A stretch of DNA of 64,000 bases, taken from the NCBI RefSeq assembly GCF_029407905.1, contig NC_073625.1, positions 167,420,240 to 167,484,239 on the forward strand, given 5' to 3'. Source of the stretch: Bubalus kerabau. Lineage: Eukaryota; Chordata; Mammalia; Artiodactyla; Bovidae. Positions 1-10,726 of the stretch are shown here, one piece after another. The position numbers were made by a program, and so were the translations under genes. Within the stretch, counting starts at the first letter, position 1; every line of letters begins with the position of its first letter. Below the pieces are notes generated by a model. The model was not told where the DNA came from. It saw only the letters and a program-made list of their open reading frames with translations, and ran no database searches.

Positions 1-1352
1 GTTCTTTTTCTTATACAATCTCTCAGAATTAATATGTATCCTCTGAACTAGAATCTGCTATTAAAGTGCTTTCTTCTTATTCCAAAGCATTATGTGGATT
101 TTTCTGCTCTTAACCGTTGGTGTTTAGGGGGATGTATAGTCACGTGACATACCAATCCTTTCATATCTCCTCCTCTTTTCCTCTGAAGCTGCAAAGGAAT
201 GTGAAATGATACACAGCTTACATCTGCTCTCCATGCCTGACTACCTCTCAACTTCACAGACCACAGACCTTTGTTCTTCCTCCTAATCCAGGAGCGTTGG
301 GCTTTATAGCATTCTTTCTCACACATTTGTCATTCTGTTTCTTTCATTTTGATATTTCCATTTTCCTTCCACACTTGAAAGTTATTCACTTATACCTTGG
401 ATAATGCTAGTCAAAGTAATGTTAAATAAAACTAAATGAGATTTTCTCCCTGTAAAATATGTTGAAGGTGTTAACTCGACTTAGGGATGAGACCATTTTA
501 CTTTCTTGCGTTTTTATGGTCTCCATTTTGAGTATTGGATAAAGTAGATACATTTCTGGCTTATTAGAACACATTGCATTGTCTTATGCATGCTTTTCAG
601 ATTTTTTTTTTTTTTTTTTTTAACCTACATGCCCTGGGGTAGCTGTGATCCCAAAGCCAAAAAGTCATTTGGAGTCAAAAGTGCTGTTTTAGACTCTGGC
701 ATCACCGTGTATTCAGTGAGATTTTTCTAAGCTTTTACTTCTCTTTTATGAAGGTAGCTTTTCTTCTTTTACTGAAATTGCTTCAGTGGAAGTTACTGGT
801 ACCCTCTACAAAGTGAATGGCTTCTCCGTTGGTCACTAACCTGACCGACATTGACATTGGATGTTGTTGCTCACATTGAGAGTATCTCCAACTTCTGTTT
901 TCCTGTTCTCCTGCTTTTAACCTTTATTATTTTCTTTTGGTTTCTTTTTTGTCTTCTACCACTTAGCATAGGACTTTCTCAAGGTTTTATTCTTACCTTT
1001 ATTTTTTTTCTCTACATTTTTTCCTTGACTGTCTGATCTACATTCACCATTTCAACTTGTCTTTATATAGTATTTTCCTAAATTGATATCATCATTCTTG
1101 AAGGCCCTTCTAACGATATTTCTCACAGCTTGAGACATATTTCTCCATTGACATTATACTGGCATATTAAGGTAAGAATTTTTTAAAATAACTTATTTCC
1201 TAGTATCTAATTTTTTTTAAAGAATACATTCTTGCCTAATGTTACATTAATTTTTGTAATGTAACTTCCCTTCTTCAAAGTTCCTAGTGATTTTACAATG
1301 CCTTCTTGCTTTCCCTCAACATGAGCTGGAGTTTCTCCCTCCTTTAATTCTG
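1..1352. other. Unassigned AT-rich sequence, no gene
   Basis: I see no convincing coding region or repeat family here. All open frames are short (the longest is about 78 codons) and show no recognisable domain. A run of about 21 T lies at 602-622 and could be the reversed tail of an old retroposon, but I cannot identify a body for it. Confidence 0.6.
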
Positions 1353-1402
1353 TTGGGTTGGCCAAAATGTCCATTCAGGTTTTTCCATACAATGTTATTA
1401 AT
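1353..1402. mobile_element. Mariner-type terminal inverted repeat (fragment)
   Basis: The segment begins TTGGGTTGGCCAAAA and continues with a diverged CATTCAGGTTTTTCCATA. This is the terminal inverted repeat known from ruminant mariner elements. Only one end is visible; no second terminus or transposase is found nearby, so this is a truncated relic. It runs into a SINE-like tail just downstream. Confidence 0.75.
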
Positions 1403-1420
1403 TTGATTTTGGAGAGGGGG

Positions 1421-1467
1421 GATCAGACGGACATGACTAACACTTTCACTTTTTCACTTTCACTTAA
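1421..1467 (+). mobile_element. Bov-tA-type SINE tail fragment
   Basis: The sequence GATCAGACGGACATGACTAA followed by repeated CACTTT motifs matches the 3' end shared by Bov-tA and Bov-A SINEs. The tRNA-like head is absent, so this is only a 3' remnant. Confidence 0.55.
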
Positions 1468-1798
1468 TTAATTAAAGCTGCATAGGGCCTTCTTGTCTTA
1501 TTTTGTTATTCCTTCCTCTTCACAGGAAGTTTCACCAATTGAAAGAGAAACCCTTGTGTGGCCATTCATGTGAGTCCTTATTTAGAGAACAAATGCTTAT
1601 GCTACCTTTGCATGGTCAGGATAGTGCAGCTGTTTAACTTCACTGGACAGGCAGTGCTGCTAATATTAGTTATATTAGAAGTGATGTTTTTGGTAAATAT
1701 GTAGGGTTTACGCTTACTGACGTGCCTTTACTTTTTCAAATCTTTCCTTTGGTGCATGCCCATGTCAGGTTAACATTAAACTTAATAATTTAATGTTA

Positions 1799-2003
1799 TG
1801 TGTGTTAGTTGCTCAGTCGAGTCTGACTTTTTTCAACCCCATGGACTGTAGCTCACCAGGCTCCTCTGTCCATGGAATTCTCCAGACAAGAATACTGGAG
1901 TGATTGCCATTCCCTTCTCCAGGGGATCTTCCCAACCCAGGGATTGAAGCTGGGTCTCCTGCATTGCATAGTTTCTTTACCATCTGAGCCACCAAGGAAG
2001 CCC
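1799..2003 (-). mobile_element. Bov-tA SINE with perfect 13-bp target-site duplication
   Basis: On the minus strand the element reads from a tRNA-like head (TTCCTTGGTGGCTCAGATGG, ending near 2003) through the BovA body to a TCGACTGAGCAACTAACACA-type tail. It is flanked by the 13-bp duplication TAATTTAATGTTA at 1786-1798 and 2004-2016. That fixes both boundaries and shows ordinary LINE-driven retroposition. Confidence 0.95.
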
Positions 2004-2042
2004 TAATTTAATGTTAATTTAGGTTTATTTGCTGTTAACTAG

Positions 2043-2265
2043 GGACTTCCCTGGTGACTCAGACATAACAAATCTCCTTGTAATGCAGGAGACCCAGGTT
2101 CAATGCCTGGGTCAGGAAGATCCCTTGGAGAAGGAAATAGCAATCCACTTCAATATTCTTGCCTGGAGAATTCCATGGACCGTGGAATTCCTGGTGGGCT
2201 ACAGTCCATGGGGTCACAAAGAGTGGGACATAACTGAGCGACTGACACTTCACTTCACTGATGTA
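2043..2265 (+). mobile_element. Bov-tA SINE
   Basis: The plus strand shows the tRNA-like head GACTTCCCTGGTGACTCAGA, a degenerate B-box region around GTTCAATGCCTGGGTC, the BovA body and a CACTTCACTTCACT tail. No clean target-site duplication is visible. It lies only 27 bp from the duplication that closes the previous, oppositely oriented Bov-tA. Confidence 0.93.
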
Positions 2266-2333
2266 AGCTTACGCAGGGAGAAATATTTCTTGTTACTTAC
2301 ATTAACATTACTGCTTCTGTTGTTTAATAGATT

Positions 2334-2992
2334 CATTTCAGTTCAGTTCAGTTCAGTCACTCAGTTGTGTCCGACTCTTTGCGACCCCATGAACTGCAGC
2401 AGGCCAGGCCTCCCTGTCCATCACCAACTCCCGGAGTTCACTCAAACTCATGTCCATCGAGTTGGTGATGCCATCCAGCCATCTCATCCTCTGTCGTCCC
2501 CTTCTCCTCCTGCCCCCAATCCCTCCCAGCATCAGAGTCTTTGCCAATGAGTCAACTTTTTGCATGAGGTGGCCAAAGTACTGGAGTTTCTGCTTTAGCA
2601 TCAGTCCTTCCAATGAACACCCAGGACTGATCTCCTTTAGGACGGACTGGTTGGATCTCCTTGCAGTCCAAGGGACTCTCAAGAGTCTTCTACAACACCA
2701 CAGTTCAAAAGTATCAATTCTTTGGCGCTCAGCCTTCTTCACAGTCCAACTCTCACATCCATACATGACCACAGGAAAAACCATAGCGTTGACTAGATGA
2801 ACCTTTGTTGGCAAAGTAATGTCTCTGCTTTTGAATATGCTATCTAGGTTGGTCATAACTGTCCTTCCAAGGAGTAAGCGTCTTTTAATTTCATGGCTGC
2901 AGTCACCATCTGTAGTGATTTTGGAGCCCCCCAAAATAAAGTCTGACACTGTTTCCACTGTTTCCCCATCTATTTCCCATGAAGTGGTGGTT
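2334..2992 (-). mobile_element. BovB LINE, 5'-truncated 3' end
   Basis: The plus strand starts with the reversed BovB tail (repeated TTCAG units) and continues through the 3' coding part to about 2992. The minus-strand frame 2353-2958 stays open for 201 codons and gives the C-terminal part of the RTE-type ORF, including VMYGCESWTVKKAE and GRRRRGRQRMRWLDG. The reverse-transcriptase catalytic core is missing, so the copy is dead by truncation. The 5' break falls just before the stretch encoding the ASGPITSWE region seen in longer copies. Confidence 0.93.
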
Positions 2993-3260
2993 CACTGGCC
3001 TGGTTTCAGGATGTTTAACTTAAGATTTAAACTTAAGTTCTCTTTGTTAAATGTTTACTAGTTAAATTATGCAACAGGTAAAAGGGGTTAACCTTGCTTT
3101 TTATTACTTTTAATGCTTCTTTCATCATTTACTTCCAGTACTTCCTCTATAATGCCAAGAGTTATTTTAAATTTCTGTCTCCTATACTTTAAATATTGAG
3201 TGAATGATTTACCTGATTTGCTTGCCATAGTTAAATTTGTGGGAAGTTTGGGCTAAATTT

Positions 3261-3464
3261 TAGGGATTCCCTGGTGGCTCAGACAGTAAAGCGTTTGCCC
3301 ACAATGCAGGAGACCTGGGTTGGGAAGATCTCCTGGAAAAGGAAATGGCAACCCACTCCAGTACTCTTGCCTAGAAAATTCCATGGATGGAGGAGCCTGG
3401 TGGGCTATAGTCCATGGGGTAGCAAAAAGTCGGACAGGACTGAGCGAATTCACTTTCACTTCAC
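3261..3464 (+). mobile_element. Bov-tA SINE with 14-bp target-site duplication
   Basis: The head GGATTCCCTGGTGGCTCAGA, BovA body and CACTTTCACTTCAC tail are all present. The duplication TTTGGGCTAAATTT occurs at 3247-3260 and 3465-3478 and defines the insertion exactly. A short internal deletion removes the usual GTTCGATCC stretch between the tRNA part and the body. Confidence 0.95.
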
Positions 3465-3479
3465 TTTGGGCTAAATTTA

Positions 3480-4050
3480 GCTCAAAGTACTCATAAATTA
3501 TGAAATCTCCTGGGTGTAAACTAGGTGCTTTTGTTTAGACTATACTTTGATTTATCCAGCCACACTTTCCATTATACTTACCTTGTTACTACTTGTCTCC
3601 TCTAATATAGTCAGTACTTGCTAATAGGTTATAGAGGGTTGTTTTGGTATTTAAATGAGTCGCGTACATGGGTATACATTAATGAACTTCATAATACCAA
3701 TTTCTGTGTATATAATGACAATTTATTTTTTCTTGCTAATTCTTATAGCTCATTTCTTTCCTTGCCTTATTGTATTGGATGAAATGTCCATTCAAATATC
3801 AAGTCAAAATCGATATAGTAAGCACTCTTGCCTTTTTTGTTTGTGAAAGACTGCATCTAATTTTTCACCATTAAAGCCCATTTGCTATGGGATATTATTT
3901 ATTAGGTTGTGTGGTTTTCCCTTCATTTAGTTATGAATATATGTTGAATGATAAAGTTTTTCTGCATATATTGTGATATACATGTATTTTGTTTTGGGAA
4001 ATTTTGTAATATGGTAGATAATATTAAACAAGTATTCCCTGGAATAAATA
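3480..4050. other. Unassigned AT-rich sequence
   Basis: No gene or repeat family is recognised. The only notable open frame (3655-3846, 63 codons) is hydrophobic low-complexity AT-rich DNA with no visible domain. Confidence 0.55.
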
Positions 4051-4052
4051 AA

Positions 4053-4479
4053 TGTGGTCCACTGGAGAAGGGAATGGCAAACCACTTCAGCATTATCGAT
4101 TTGAGAACCCCATGAACAGTATGAAAAGACAAAAAAGTTATGATATTGAAAGATGAACTCCCCAGGTCAGTAGGTGACCAAAATGCTACTTGAGAAGAGT
4201 GGAGAAATAGCTCCAGAAGGAATGAAGAGGCTAAGCCAAAGTGGAAACAATGTCCAGTTGTGGATGTGTCTGGTGGTGAAAGTAAAGTCTGATGCTGTAA
4301 AGAACAATATTGCATAGGAACCTGGAATTTTAGGTCCATGAATCAAGGTCAATTGGAAGTGGTCAAATAGGAGATGGCAAGAGTGCACATGACATTTTAG
4401 GAATCAATGAACTAAAATGACCCGGAATGGGTGAATTTAATACAGATGACCATTGGATCTACTACTGTGGGCAAGAATT
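4053..4479 (+). mobile_element. BovB LINE 5'/endonuclease fragment lacking its 3' end
   Basis: The plus strand matches the early coding part of BovB, from the CACTGGAGAAGGGAATGGCA region through CATAGGAACCTGGAATTTTA and GATGACCATTGGATCTACTA. This covers the start of the apurinic-type endonuclease domain (GTWN...SMNQG...LEVVK patches), with frameshifts. The match stops at about 4479. Reverse-transcriptase and 3' tail sequence are absent, which is unusual because LINE insertions normally keep the 3' end. Confidence 0.85.
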
Positions 4480-4616
4480 CCTACCATAATGATGTACATC
4501 TGTTTTAAATCATTGCTAGATTTATTAATAGTTAAGATTTTTGCATTTATAATAAGTGAAATTAGTCTGTGAATTTTCCTTCTTTTACTGTCATTTCCCA
4601 GAATTGTTAAGGTTAT

Positions 4617-4876
4617 ACAGTTGATCCTTGAATGACATGGGTTTGAATTATGCACGCCCTCTTATACATGGATTCTTTCCAGTGGTAGATACTGTAGTAG
4701 TACATGATCCATGGCTGGTTGAACCTGAGTATATGGAACCTCAGATACAGAGGGAAATGTAGATATAGAGGAACTGCATATGTGGAGAGATGACATTAAG
4801 CTATAACATATTTTTTTTTTTTTACTCTGTGGAGGGTTAGCACCCCTAACTCTCAGGTTTAAAATTCAATTATCAT
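4617..4876. mobile_element. Tigger-type (TcMar) non-autonomous DNA transposon, decayed
   Basis: The left end CAGTTGATCCTTGAATGACA is followed by GGGTTTGAATTATGCACGCC, and the right end carries AGGGTTAGCACCCCTAACTC. These match the inverted termini of a short mammalian Tigger-derived family (MER8-like by memory). The right terminal repeat is strongly eroded. A run of T at about 4811-4823 interrupts it. Confidence 0.75.
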
Positions 4877-6485
4877 TGTATCTTCTTTCCCAAAGCTATC
4901 ACTCATGAATTTCTTTATTGCTGCTGGTGATACCTATTGAGGAACATTTTAAAACCCAGACCCTTTCTCACCCTCCTAGAATTGATTTGTTTTCACATGT
5001 GGTTGACTTTTTTCTTAGTAATGCTTTATAACATATCATTGTTTTTCTCCTCAATACAATTAATTTCATTCCTGAGTTGCTACAACTCACTTCAGATTAT
5101 TGCCCACACTTGACTCCAACATATGACCCATCACAAGATTAGTCCTCTGAAAAACCTCAAGGCACCATGTCACATTTTTACTCATTAAATTCAAAGACTC
5201 ACTATCATATAGAGATTAATATTTTTTTCTCTGACTTTCTCCAGCAGGTTTCTTCTCTAATGAGTTGCCTTAGTTGTTTTTATTATTGCTCTTATTTCTA
5301 AGTTTCTGTTGCTGTGTATCTATAACTAATTTCACCAAATCGATTGTAAGTACCTGTAGGGCAGAGACTATATCTATCCTTCTTCATATTCATTACAACT
5401 TCTGGCTAAGTACTTGACATGTTTTGTATTCAATAACATGCCCATTTCTTTGATTGATGAATCACTTGTATCTGCCTGATTAACTCAGTTGTTAAGTGCA
5501 GGGTGAGGCTAGGGTCATAAGATCAAGCCATGTATGGTTTAGTCCATAACCCCAGTGTGTACTGTACCTCAGATCAGCATTTCCAGAAAGCATGTGTTTG
5601 GACAGAAAGTGGGAGCAAAGTAGACGATGAACATCAAGCTAGTGTAATTTCATCTTCCCTACTAAAGATAACATGCCCTAAAATGTAAGGGTTCTTCCTG
5701 ATGATGGATCTGCAGTACATTTTCATGTACAAAAAACAGTCAACTCAGTTTGTTTCATAGTCCTGACTCAGTTTAACTTTCAGAATATTTTCTTTCATCC
5801 TCTAAGTCAAAATCAGTACACTACTTAATTTGTTTAAAAACAGAATCTCAAAACTGTATGACTAAAATTTATATAAAGGTTGTTTCTTGGTCATACAATT
5901 TAAATTATTGTCACCATAGTCCCATCTTTTGTTTTATAACAACTTATATCTGCAAATATTCAAAAGCAATATATCAGCCACCCTTAGAAAATTATACCCA
6001 TTATTATTTTTTCTAAAATGTCCAACTTTTTGAGTTTAATAAACATATATGTATAAATTAATTGATTTTAATAATGAGTTAGTTTCACATAAATGTATGT
6101 TCAATAAGTTATTCTTTTTTATTTTCAGTACAAGAGAAAAACTCAGTCTACAGAGACATAATTGTAAGACGAATTGAGAATGCAGTTAGGATCAAATGAT
6201 TAAGGAAAAAAAATGTCTAAGAAATAGCAGGGAAATTTTCAAAGGTAAAAGTACCTATGTGATGTTCTTTTAAAGTCCTATTTGACAGAAAGCTAGTAGA
6301 GATATAACACTATTTTTTTTTTTTTTGCCAGAAACCAGTAAAGTACCAAGTATCAGGCAAAAACTTTATGGTTTGAGTAACAAGATTTTATGCTTTCATG
6401 GGAAAGAATTATCTATAATAGGGATGAAGTAATTGGATTAATGTAAAGCTAGAATTTTTGTAAATCAACAAAACTTCCTATAGAA
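4877..6485. other. Unassigned sequence with a possible L2 tail at 5340-5445
   Basis: No gene is seen. The stretch 5340-5445 (TGTAAGTACCTGTAGGGCAG, then AACTTCTGGCTAAGTACTTG and a CAATAA end) resembles the 3' end of an old plus-strand L2 LINE. The rest is unassigned AT-rich DNA. Confidence 0.5.
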
Positions 6486-6596
6486 TTTTCAACAAATTAT
6501 TAAGAGATAGTTTTTAAGAATCCATAAACATTATAACAAGTTTTTCAACAAATTATTAAGAGAGAGTTTTTAAGAATCCATAAACATTATAACAAG
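6486..6596. repeat. Local 55-bp tandem duplication
   Basis: Positions 6486-6540 and 6542-6596 are the same 55-bp sequence (both begin TTTTCAACAAATTATTAAGA and end ACATTATAACAAG), separated by one T. Only one mismatch is seen (GATAG versus GAGAG), so the duplication is recent relative to the surrounding DNA. It is not part of a recognised repeat family. Confidence 0.95.
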
Positions 6597-6904
6597 TCTA
6601 AAATCAGAATGGCACAAAGAAGTTCAAAGAACTGATTGACATTGCCTTTATTTCACCTTAGGAAAGAAACAAGAACACAATAGCCTCCAGAGTAACAAGA
6701 ATATAGTCCAGTGAACTTTGAAATATTATGTTGAGTTTGTACTCACTCTTTTACTTTGTAACCTGAGTGACTTCCCTGCTTCCAGGTCTATTGTCACCAA
6801 CTCTTATATCATGTTAGGGCTCTCAACCTCATAACTTAAGTTGATTAGACATTCTTCAGAGGAAGATAAAGGTGTTCCAAGGCTTTGGATTATGCTTATC
6901 TTTG

Positions 6905-7155
6905 AAAAGTGCGGCATATTGATTAAGAACATGGACTCTGATTTGCTGGTTTTCAAATGTGTTTCTATTGTGCACTAGGTGTCTGACTTTGGGGCAAGTT
7001 ATTTAACTGCTGTGTTACAGTTTTCATCTATAAAATGGGGCTAATTATACCTACTTCATGGGACACTTCTGTCCTAATATAGGTAAAGGGTTTTGAAGTA
7101 TGCTTGAAAAATGGCAGATACTTAGCAGATGTTAACTATCAGTAATAACATTATT
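6905..7155 (+). mobile_element. MIR SINE
   Basis: The plus strand follows MIR closely in order: GATTAAGAACATGGACTCTG, then GGGGCAAGTTATTTAACTGC, CATCTATAAAATGGGGCTAA, and a tail of AGCAGATGTTAACTATCAGT. Length and order fit a nearly complete copy with typical age-related divergence. Confidence 0.9.
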
Positions 7156-7469
7156 ATCCTAGTTTCATGCCACCAAGATGGTCATCACTCCACTAGATCC
7201 TTGGTCCCAGTGGTATTTCTCTGCACTCCGGACCTTAGGACCTGGCAAAGTTCAGTTGTGTTTGAACTTCTACCACAATGCACCCAAGTGCACAGGAAAC
7301 AGCTGGTAGTACCTTCCTGCAAGGCTCTGTGCTTTGAACAATGGGTCGTGTCAACAGTATAGTGGTTTGACCATTATCAATCTTCGATTTACAATATTTT
7401 AGATTTTGAAAACCCAGAACTTCATGGCCACAACACTTTACAGTCACCAATGTTTCTGATAGGAAAATA

Positions 7470-8020
7470 TGTATTTAGAATATTAAATTTTAGTTTGGTA
7501 GAAAGTGTTTTGTAAACTTTGGGATACAACAGTGAACAAAACAGATAAAAATCACTGCTCTCAAGAAGCTTGTATTTTAGTGGTTGGAGACATGCAATAA
7601 AAAAAAGCACATATGAATGAAATACAGGTTGTGCTGTAAAGAGATAAGTATAAAGAGAAAAATCAAGGAAGGAAGATAGGGCATGTCTAGAATGGGGAAT
7701 GCGTAGCATTTGCAGTAGAAGGAAGGTTTCACTTCAATTTTTAGATTGGGTTACCAAGTAAAATTGCACTGAAAAAACTAATTTGAGAAAAGCTCAGAAG
7801 AAAATGAGAGGGTGAGCCATGAAAATTCTGGGGAAAGAACTTTCCTGGCAGAAGGAGCTACAAGTTCTAAGGTCCCGAGTTTGAACTATGTCCCTTTTGT
7901 TTGAGGAACAGCAAGGAGGCCAGTGTGGCTGAAGTAGGGTGAGCAATTATTGGTGTGATAGGATACACATTCAGAGAGACAATGAAAGCCAGATCATGTA
8001 AGGTCTGTGTATAAATATGT
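7470..8020 (+). mobile_element. Ancient mammalian interspersed repeat, family not assigned
   Basis: The order of GGGATACAACAGTGAACAAA, TCAAGAAGCTTGTATTTTAG, AACAGCAAGGAGGCCAGTGT and GCCAGATCATGTAAGGTCTG is one I recognise as a mammal-wide multicopy sequence, probably LINE-derived. I cannot name the family with certainty. It has no open reading frame of note. Confidence 0.6.
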
Positions 8021-8202
8021 TATTTTTAAAAAATCTATTCTCAGAAAGTACACTGACTCTTCACACTTCTACTCCACTTTTTAAATGGCCCAAGTATTCC
8101 AAGAGGTTAGCTAGCTGTGGTAGCATGGATGCCAGTTTTCTTCTTTGCCAGAGGGAGCTAGATTCTTGTTACTTCACATCTGGGTTTCTTGCTTTCACTA
8201 TG

Positions 8203-8704
8203 TGGCACCACATGGGCCAGGGGAGGCTCTGCCAGCCACAGAGTCCCCTGTCAAGGGACTAAGAGTCAAGGGGAGGCATGGATTGGGCACAACCTGTGAC
8301 CGATGCTATAAATTATCCTGCCAGACCCCACTGCATTGTCACAGGTGATATGATTTAATAAACTATGACAGAGTGTGCAACTGTGGATTAAGAGTTGGGC
8401 ATCTTCTGAGTGTAAGCATGATCCCTACTACAGTAGGCAGTGACTTAGACCTAACATGTCTGAAAAGTGCCCCTCAGAACTTAGAAGGCAATTTTCTAAG
8501 AAGATATCCAACTCTTAATACACAGTTGCACACTCCTTCATAGTTTATGAAATCATATCACCTGTGGCAATGCAGTGGGGTCTGGCAGGATAATTTCTAA
8601 GCATCAGTCACAGGCTGTGCCCAATCCATGCCTCTCCTTGACTCTTAGTCCCTTGATAGGGGACTCTGTGGCTGGCAGAGCCTCCCCTGGTCCATGTGGT
8701 GCCT
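8203..8704. repeat. 208-bp inverted repeat with 86-bp spacer
   Basis: The left arm 8203-8410 and right arm 8497-8704 are reverse complements at roughly 93% identity by eye, with about 13 substitutions and a small indel. The arms contain GGCACCACATGG at their outer ends and GAGTTGG near the inner ends. The spacer 8411-8496 is unrelated. No terminal target duplication or transposase is seen and I do not recognise the arm as a repeat family, so an inverted duplication is the simplest reading. As DNA it could extrude a cruciform; as RNA it would fold into a long hairpin. Confidence 0.93.
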
Positions 8705-9114
8705 TAGCGAGCATTTATAAAGGCATTTCCTCATTGGCTTATTGATTAGCAACATCCATGTGAGAATTAGGGAGAAGTCTTTCTTTTCTCTGGGTGTATA
8801 TGGTTCTTGCAAGGTTGAGTGACTGTGTATGGGATTTCAGTTCCATTTTACCACCTCTCCAGCTGTTGTCTTATGCAAGGCACAATTCACCTAACCTTCA
8901 ATGGCCTATACTTTCTTCCTTAGGTCCTGGGACGTCTGAATCCAGTCCTTGCATGGTTATGTTCACAGGGCCCTTGGGGAACATCAAACTTGGAAACAGG
9001 AAGGGCCTATTATACTTGAATCTCAGGGAAATGTTTGTTTCCTTGGGCTACCTTTGAGAATCCAAAAGAAGACTTCAAACTCTAAACCTCTGAGAGGTTA
9101 ACATTTTCATTATC
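8705..9114. other. Unassigned sequence
   Basis: No gene or repeat family is recognised. The open frame 8794-9057 (87 codons) has no recognisable features. Confidence 0.5.
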
Positions 9115-9885
9115 TCCTTATTTAAATATTAATTCATATCTTTCCTTTTTTCTTTGTCAATCTTGTTGTAAGTTTCTATTTTTTTTTCATCTTTTCAAAG
9201 AATCAGACGTTGGTTCATTGCTATCCTCTATTGTATTTTGTTTCCAATTTCATTTATTTCTGTCCTTGTGTTATTATTTCCATCCTTATATTTATTAATG
9301 CCTTATTTCGTCTTGCTTTGGGTTTATTTTTCTCTTTTTAATGAAAGCTTATATTACTGGTTTGAAACCTTTCTTCTTTTAATATAAGCATTTGATGGTG
9401 TATATTTCCCTCTAAGGTCTACTTTAGTGGCATCTCACAAATTTTTATGTTACATTTTCCTCTTTGTTCAGTTCAAAATATTTTCTAATTTCTCTACAGA
9501 CTTCTCTTTGATCCATAGATTATTTAGTAGTGGGTTGTTTAATTTCCAAGTATTTGGATGTTTTCCTTTATCTTTGTTATTGATCTCAAGTTTAATTTCA
9601 TTAAGTTCAGAGAACATACTTTGATTTAAATTCTTTTATTAAGATATAGTTTATCACACAGGATATTGTCTATCTTGGTAAACAGTCCACATGCAGTTGA
9701 AGCAGATGATCTGCTATTGTTGGATAGAGTGTTCTATAAATATAACTTAGATCCAGTGGACTGATGGTATCATTTAGTTCTATATCCTTGCTAACAATTA
9801 CTGACAGAGGAGTCTTGAAGTTTCCAACTTTAATTGTGTATTTATTTCTCCTTATAGTTCTGGAAGTTTTTGTTTCATGTACTTA
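9115..9885 (-). mobile_element. Old L1 (L1M-type), ORF2-derived fragment
   Basis: The plus strand is T-rich and contains reversed L1 ORF2 text such as TTGATCCATAGATTATTTAG and AGTTTCCAACTTTAATTGTG. Frames on the minus strand are heavily broken. Similar L1M sequence resumes after the BovB at 12487, so this is likely one old element split by younger insertions. Confidence 0.75.
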
Positions 9886-9887
9886 AA

Positions 9888-10266
9888 AAAAATATTTTAT
9901 TGGCATATAGTTGATATACAGGGTTGTATTAGTTTCAGGTGTTCAGCAAAGTGATTCTGTTATAAATGTACATATATTCATACTTTTTAAGACTCTTTTC
10001 TATTATAGGTTATCACACAATATTGAGTAAAGTTCCCTGTGCTGTACAGAATGTCCCTGTTGGTTATTTATCTTATACACAGTAGTGTATATATATTCAT
10101 TATAAGCTCCCAATTTATCCCTCACTGCCACGTTTCCACTTTTGTAACCACAAGTTTTCTATAAGACTGTTTCTCTTTTGTAAATGAGTTCATTTCTACC
10201 ATTTTTAAAAGTAGATTCCACATAAGAGTGACATCACATAATATATGTGTGTCTGACTTCACTTAG
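9888..10266 (-). mobile_element. L1 3' UTR, 5'-truncated copy
   Basis: The plus strand reads as the reversed 3' UTR of a cetartiodactyl L1: GGCATATAGTTGATATACAG, CAGCAAAGTGATTCTGTTAT, AGTTCCCTGTGCTGTACAGA and TCCACATAAGAGTGACATCA. Its order relative to the ORF2 fragment on its left is wrong for a single minus-strand element, so it is a separate insertion. The same segment recurs at 57135-57440. Confidence 0.85.
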
Positions 10267-10267
10267 T

Positions 10268-10548
10268 GGGAGAAGGCAATGGCAACCACTCCAGTACTCT
10301 TGCCTGGAAAATCCCATGGACGGAGGAGCCTTGTAGGCTGCAGTCCATGGGGTTGCGAAGAGTTGGACACGACTGAGCGACTTCACTTTCACTTTTCACT
10401 TTCAGGCGTTGGAGAAGGAAGTGGCAACCCACTCCAGTGTTCTTGCCTGGAGAATCCCAGGGACGGGGGAGCCTGGTAGGACGGGGGAGCTGCTGTCTAT
10501 GGGGTCACACAGAGTCGGACACGACTGAAGCGACTTAGCAGCAGCAAC
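10268..10548 (+). mobile_element. Bov-A2 SINE dimer
   Basis: Two BovA monomers are joined by a CACTTTCACTTTTCACTTTC linker near 10386-10405, and the copy ends in an AGCAGCAGCAACAGC tail. The second monomer carries a small internal duplication of GGACGGGGGAGC around 10463-10490. It abuts the truncated end of the L1 3' UTR. Confidence 0.93.
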
Positions 10549-10726
10549 AGCTACATTTTAAAAGCCTCTTCAAACCATAACTTTTTTTTTTTTTTTGCTT
10601 TCAACTTGTACTCATATTTGAAAGAATTTAATAGAAGAATAGTCTTTTACCCAATATATACCATCTATTCTTATTTCATTTTTTTTATGTTATAAATACT
10701 TTTCAGGTATCATTTCCCTTAGGCCT

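Noticed and set aside
1799..2265. The tRNA-like heads of Bov-tA copies as tRNA genes
   Set aside because: They lack an intact cloverleaf and carry SINE bodies and tails, so they are retroposons.
2353..2958. A 201-codon minus-strand frame that looks like a real protein
   Set aside because: It is the C-terminal part of a truncated BovB retrotransposon ORF, not a host gene.
2334..4479. The BovB 3' piece and BovB endonuclease piece as one inverted BovB element
   Set aside because: They are separated by a SINE with its own target duplication and unrelated DNA, and share no junction sequence that would show a single twin-priming event.
8203..8704. CRISPR-like or long terminal-inverted-repeat transposon
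   Set aside because: There are only two arms in opposite orientation, no regular spacers, and no target duplication or transposase. The genome is a mammal's.
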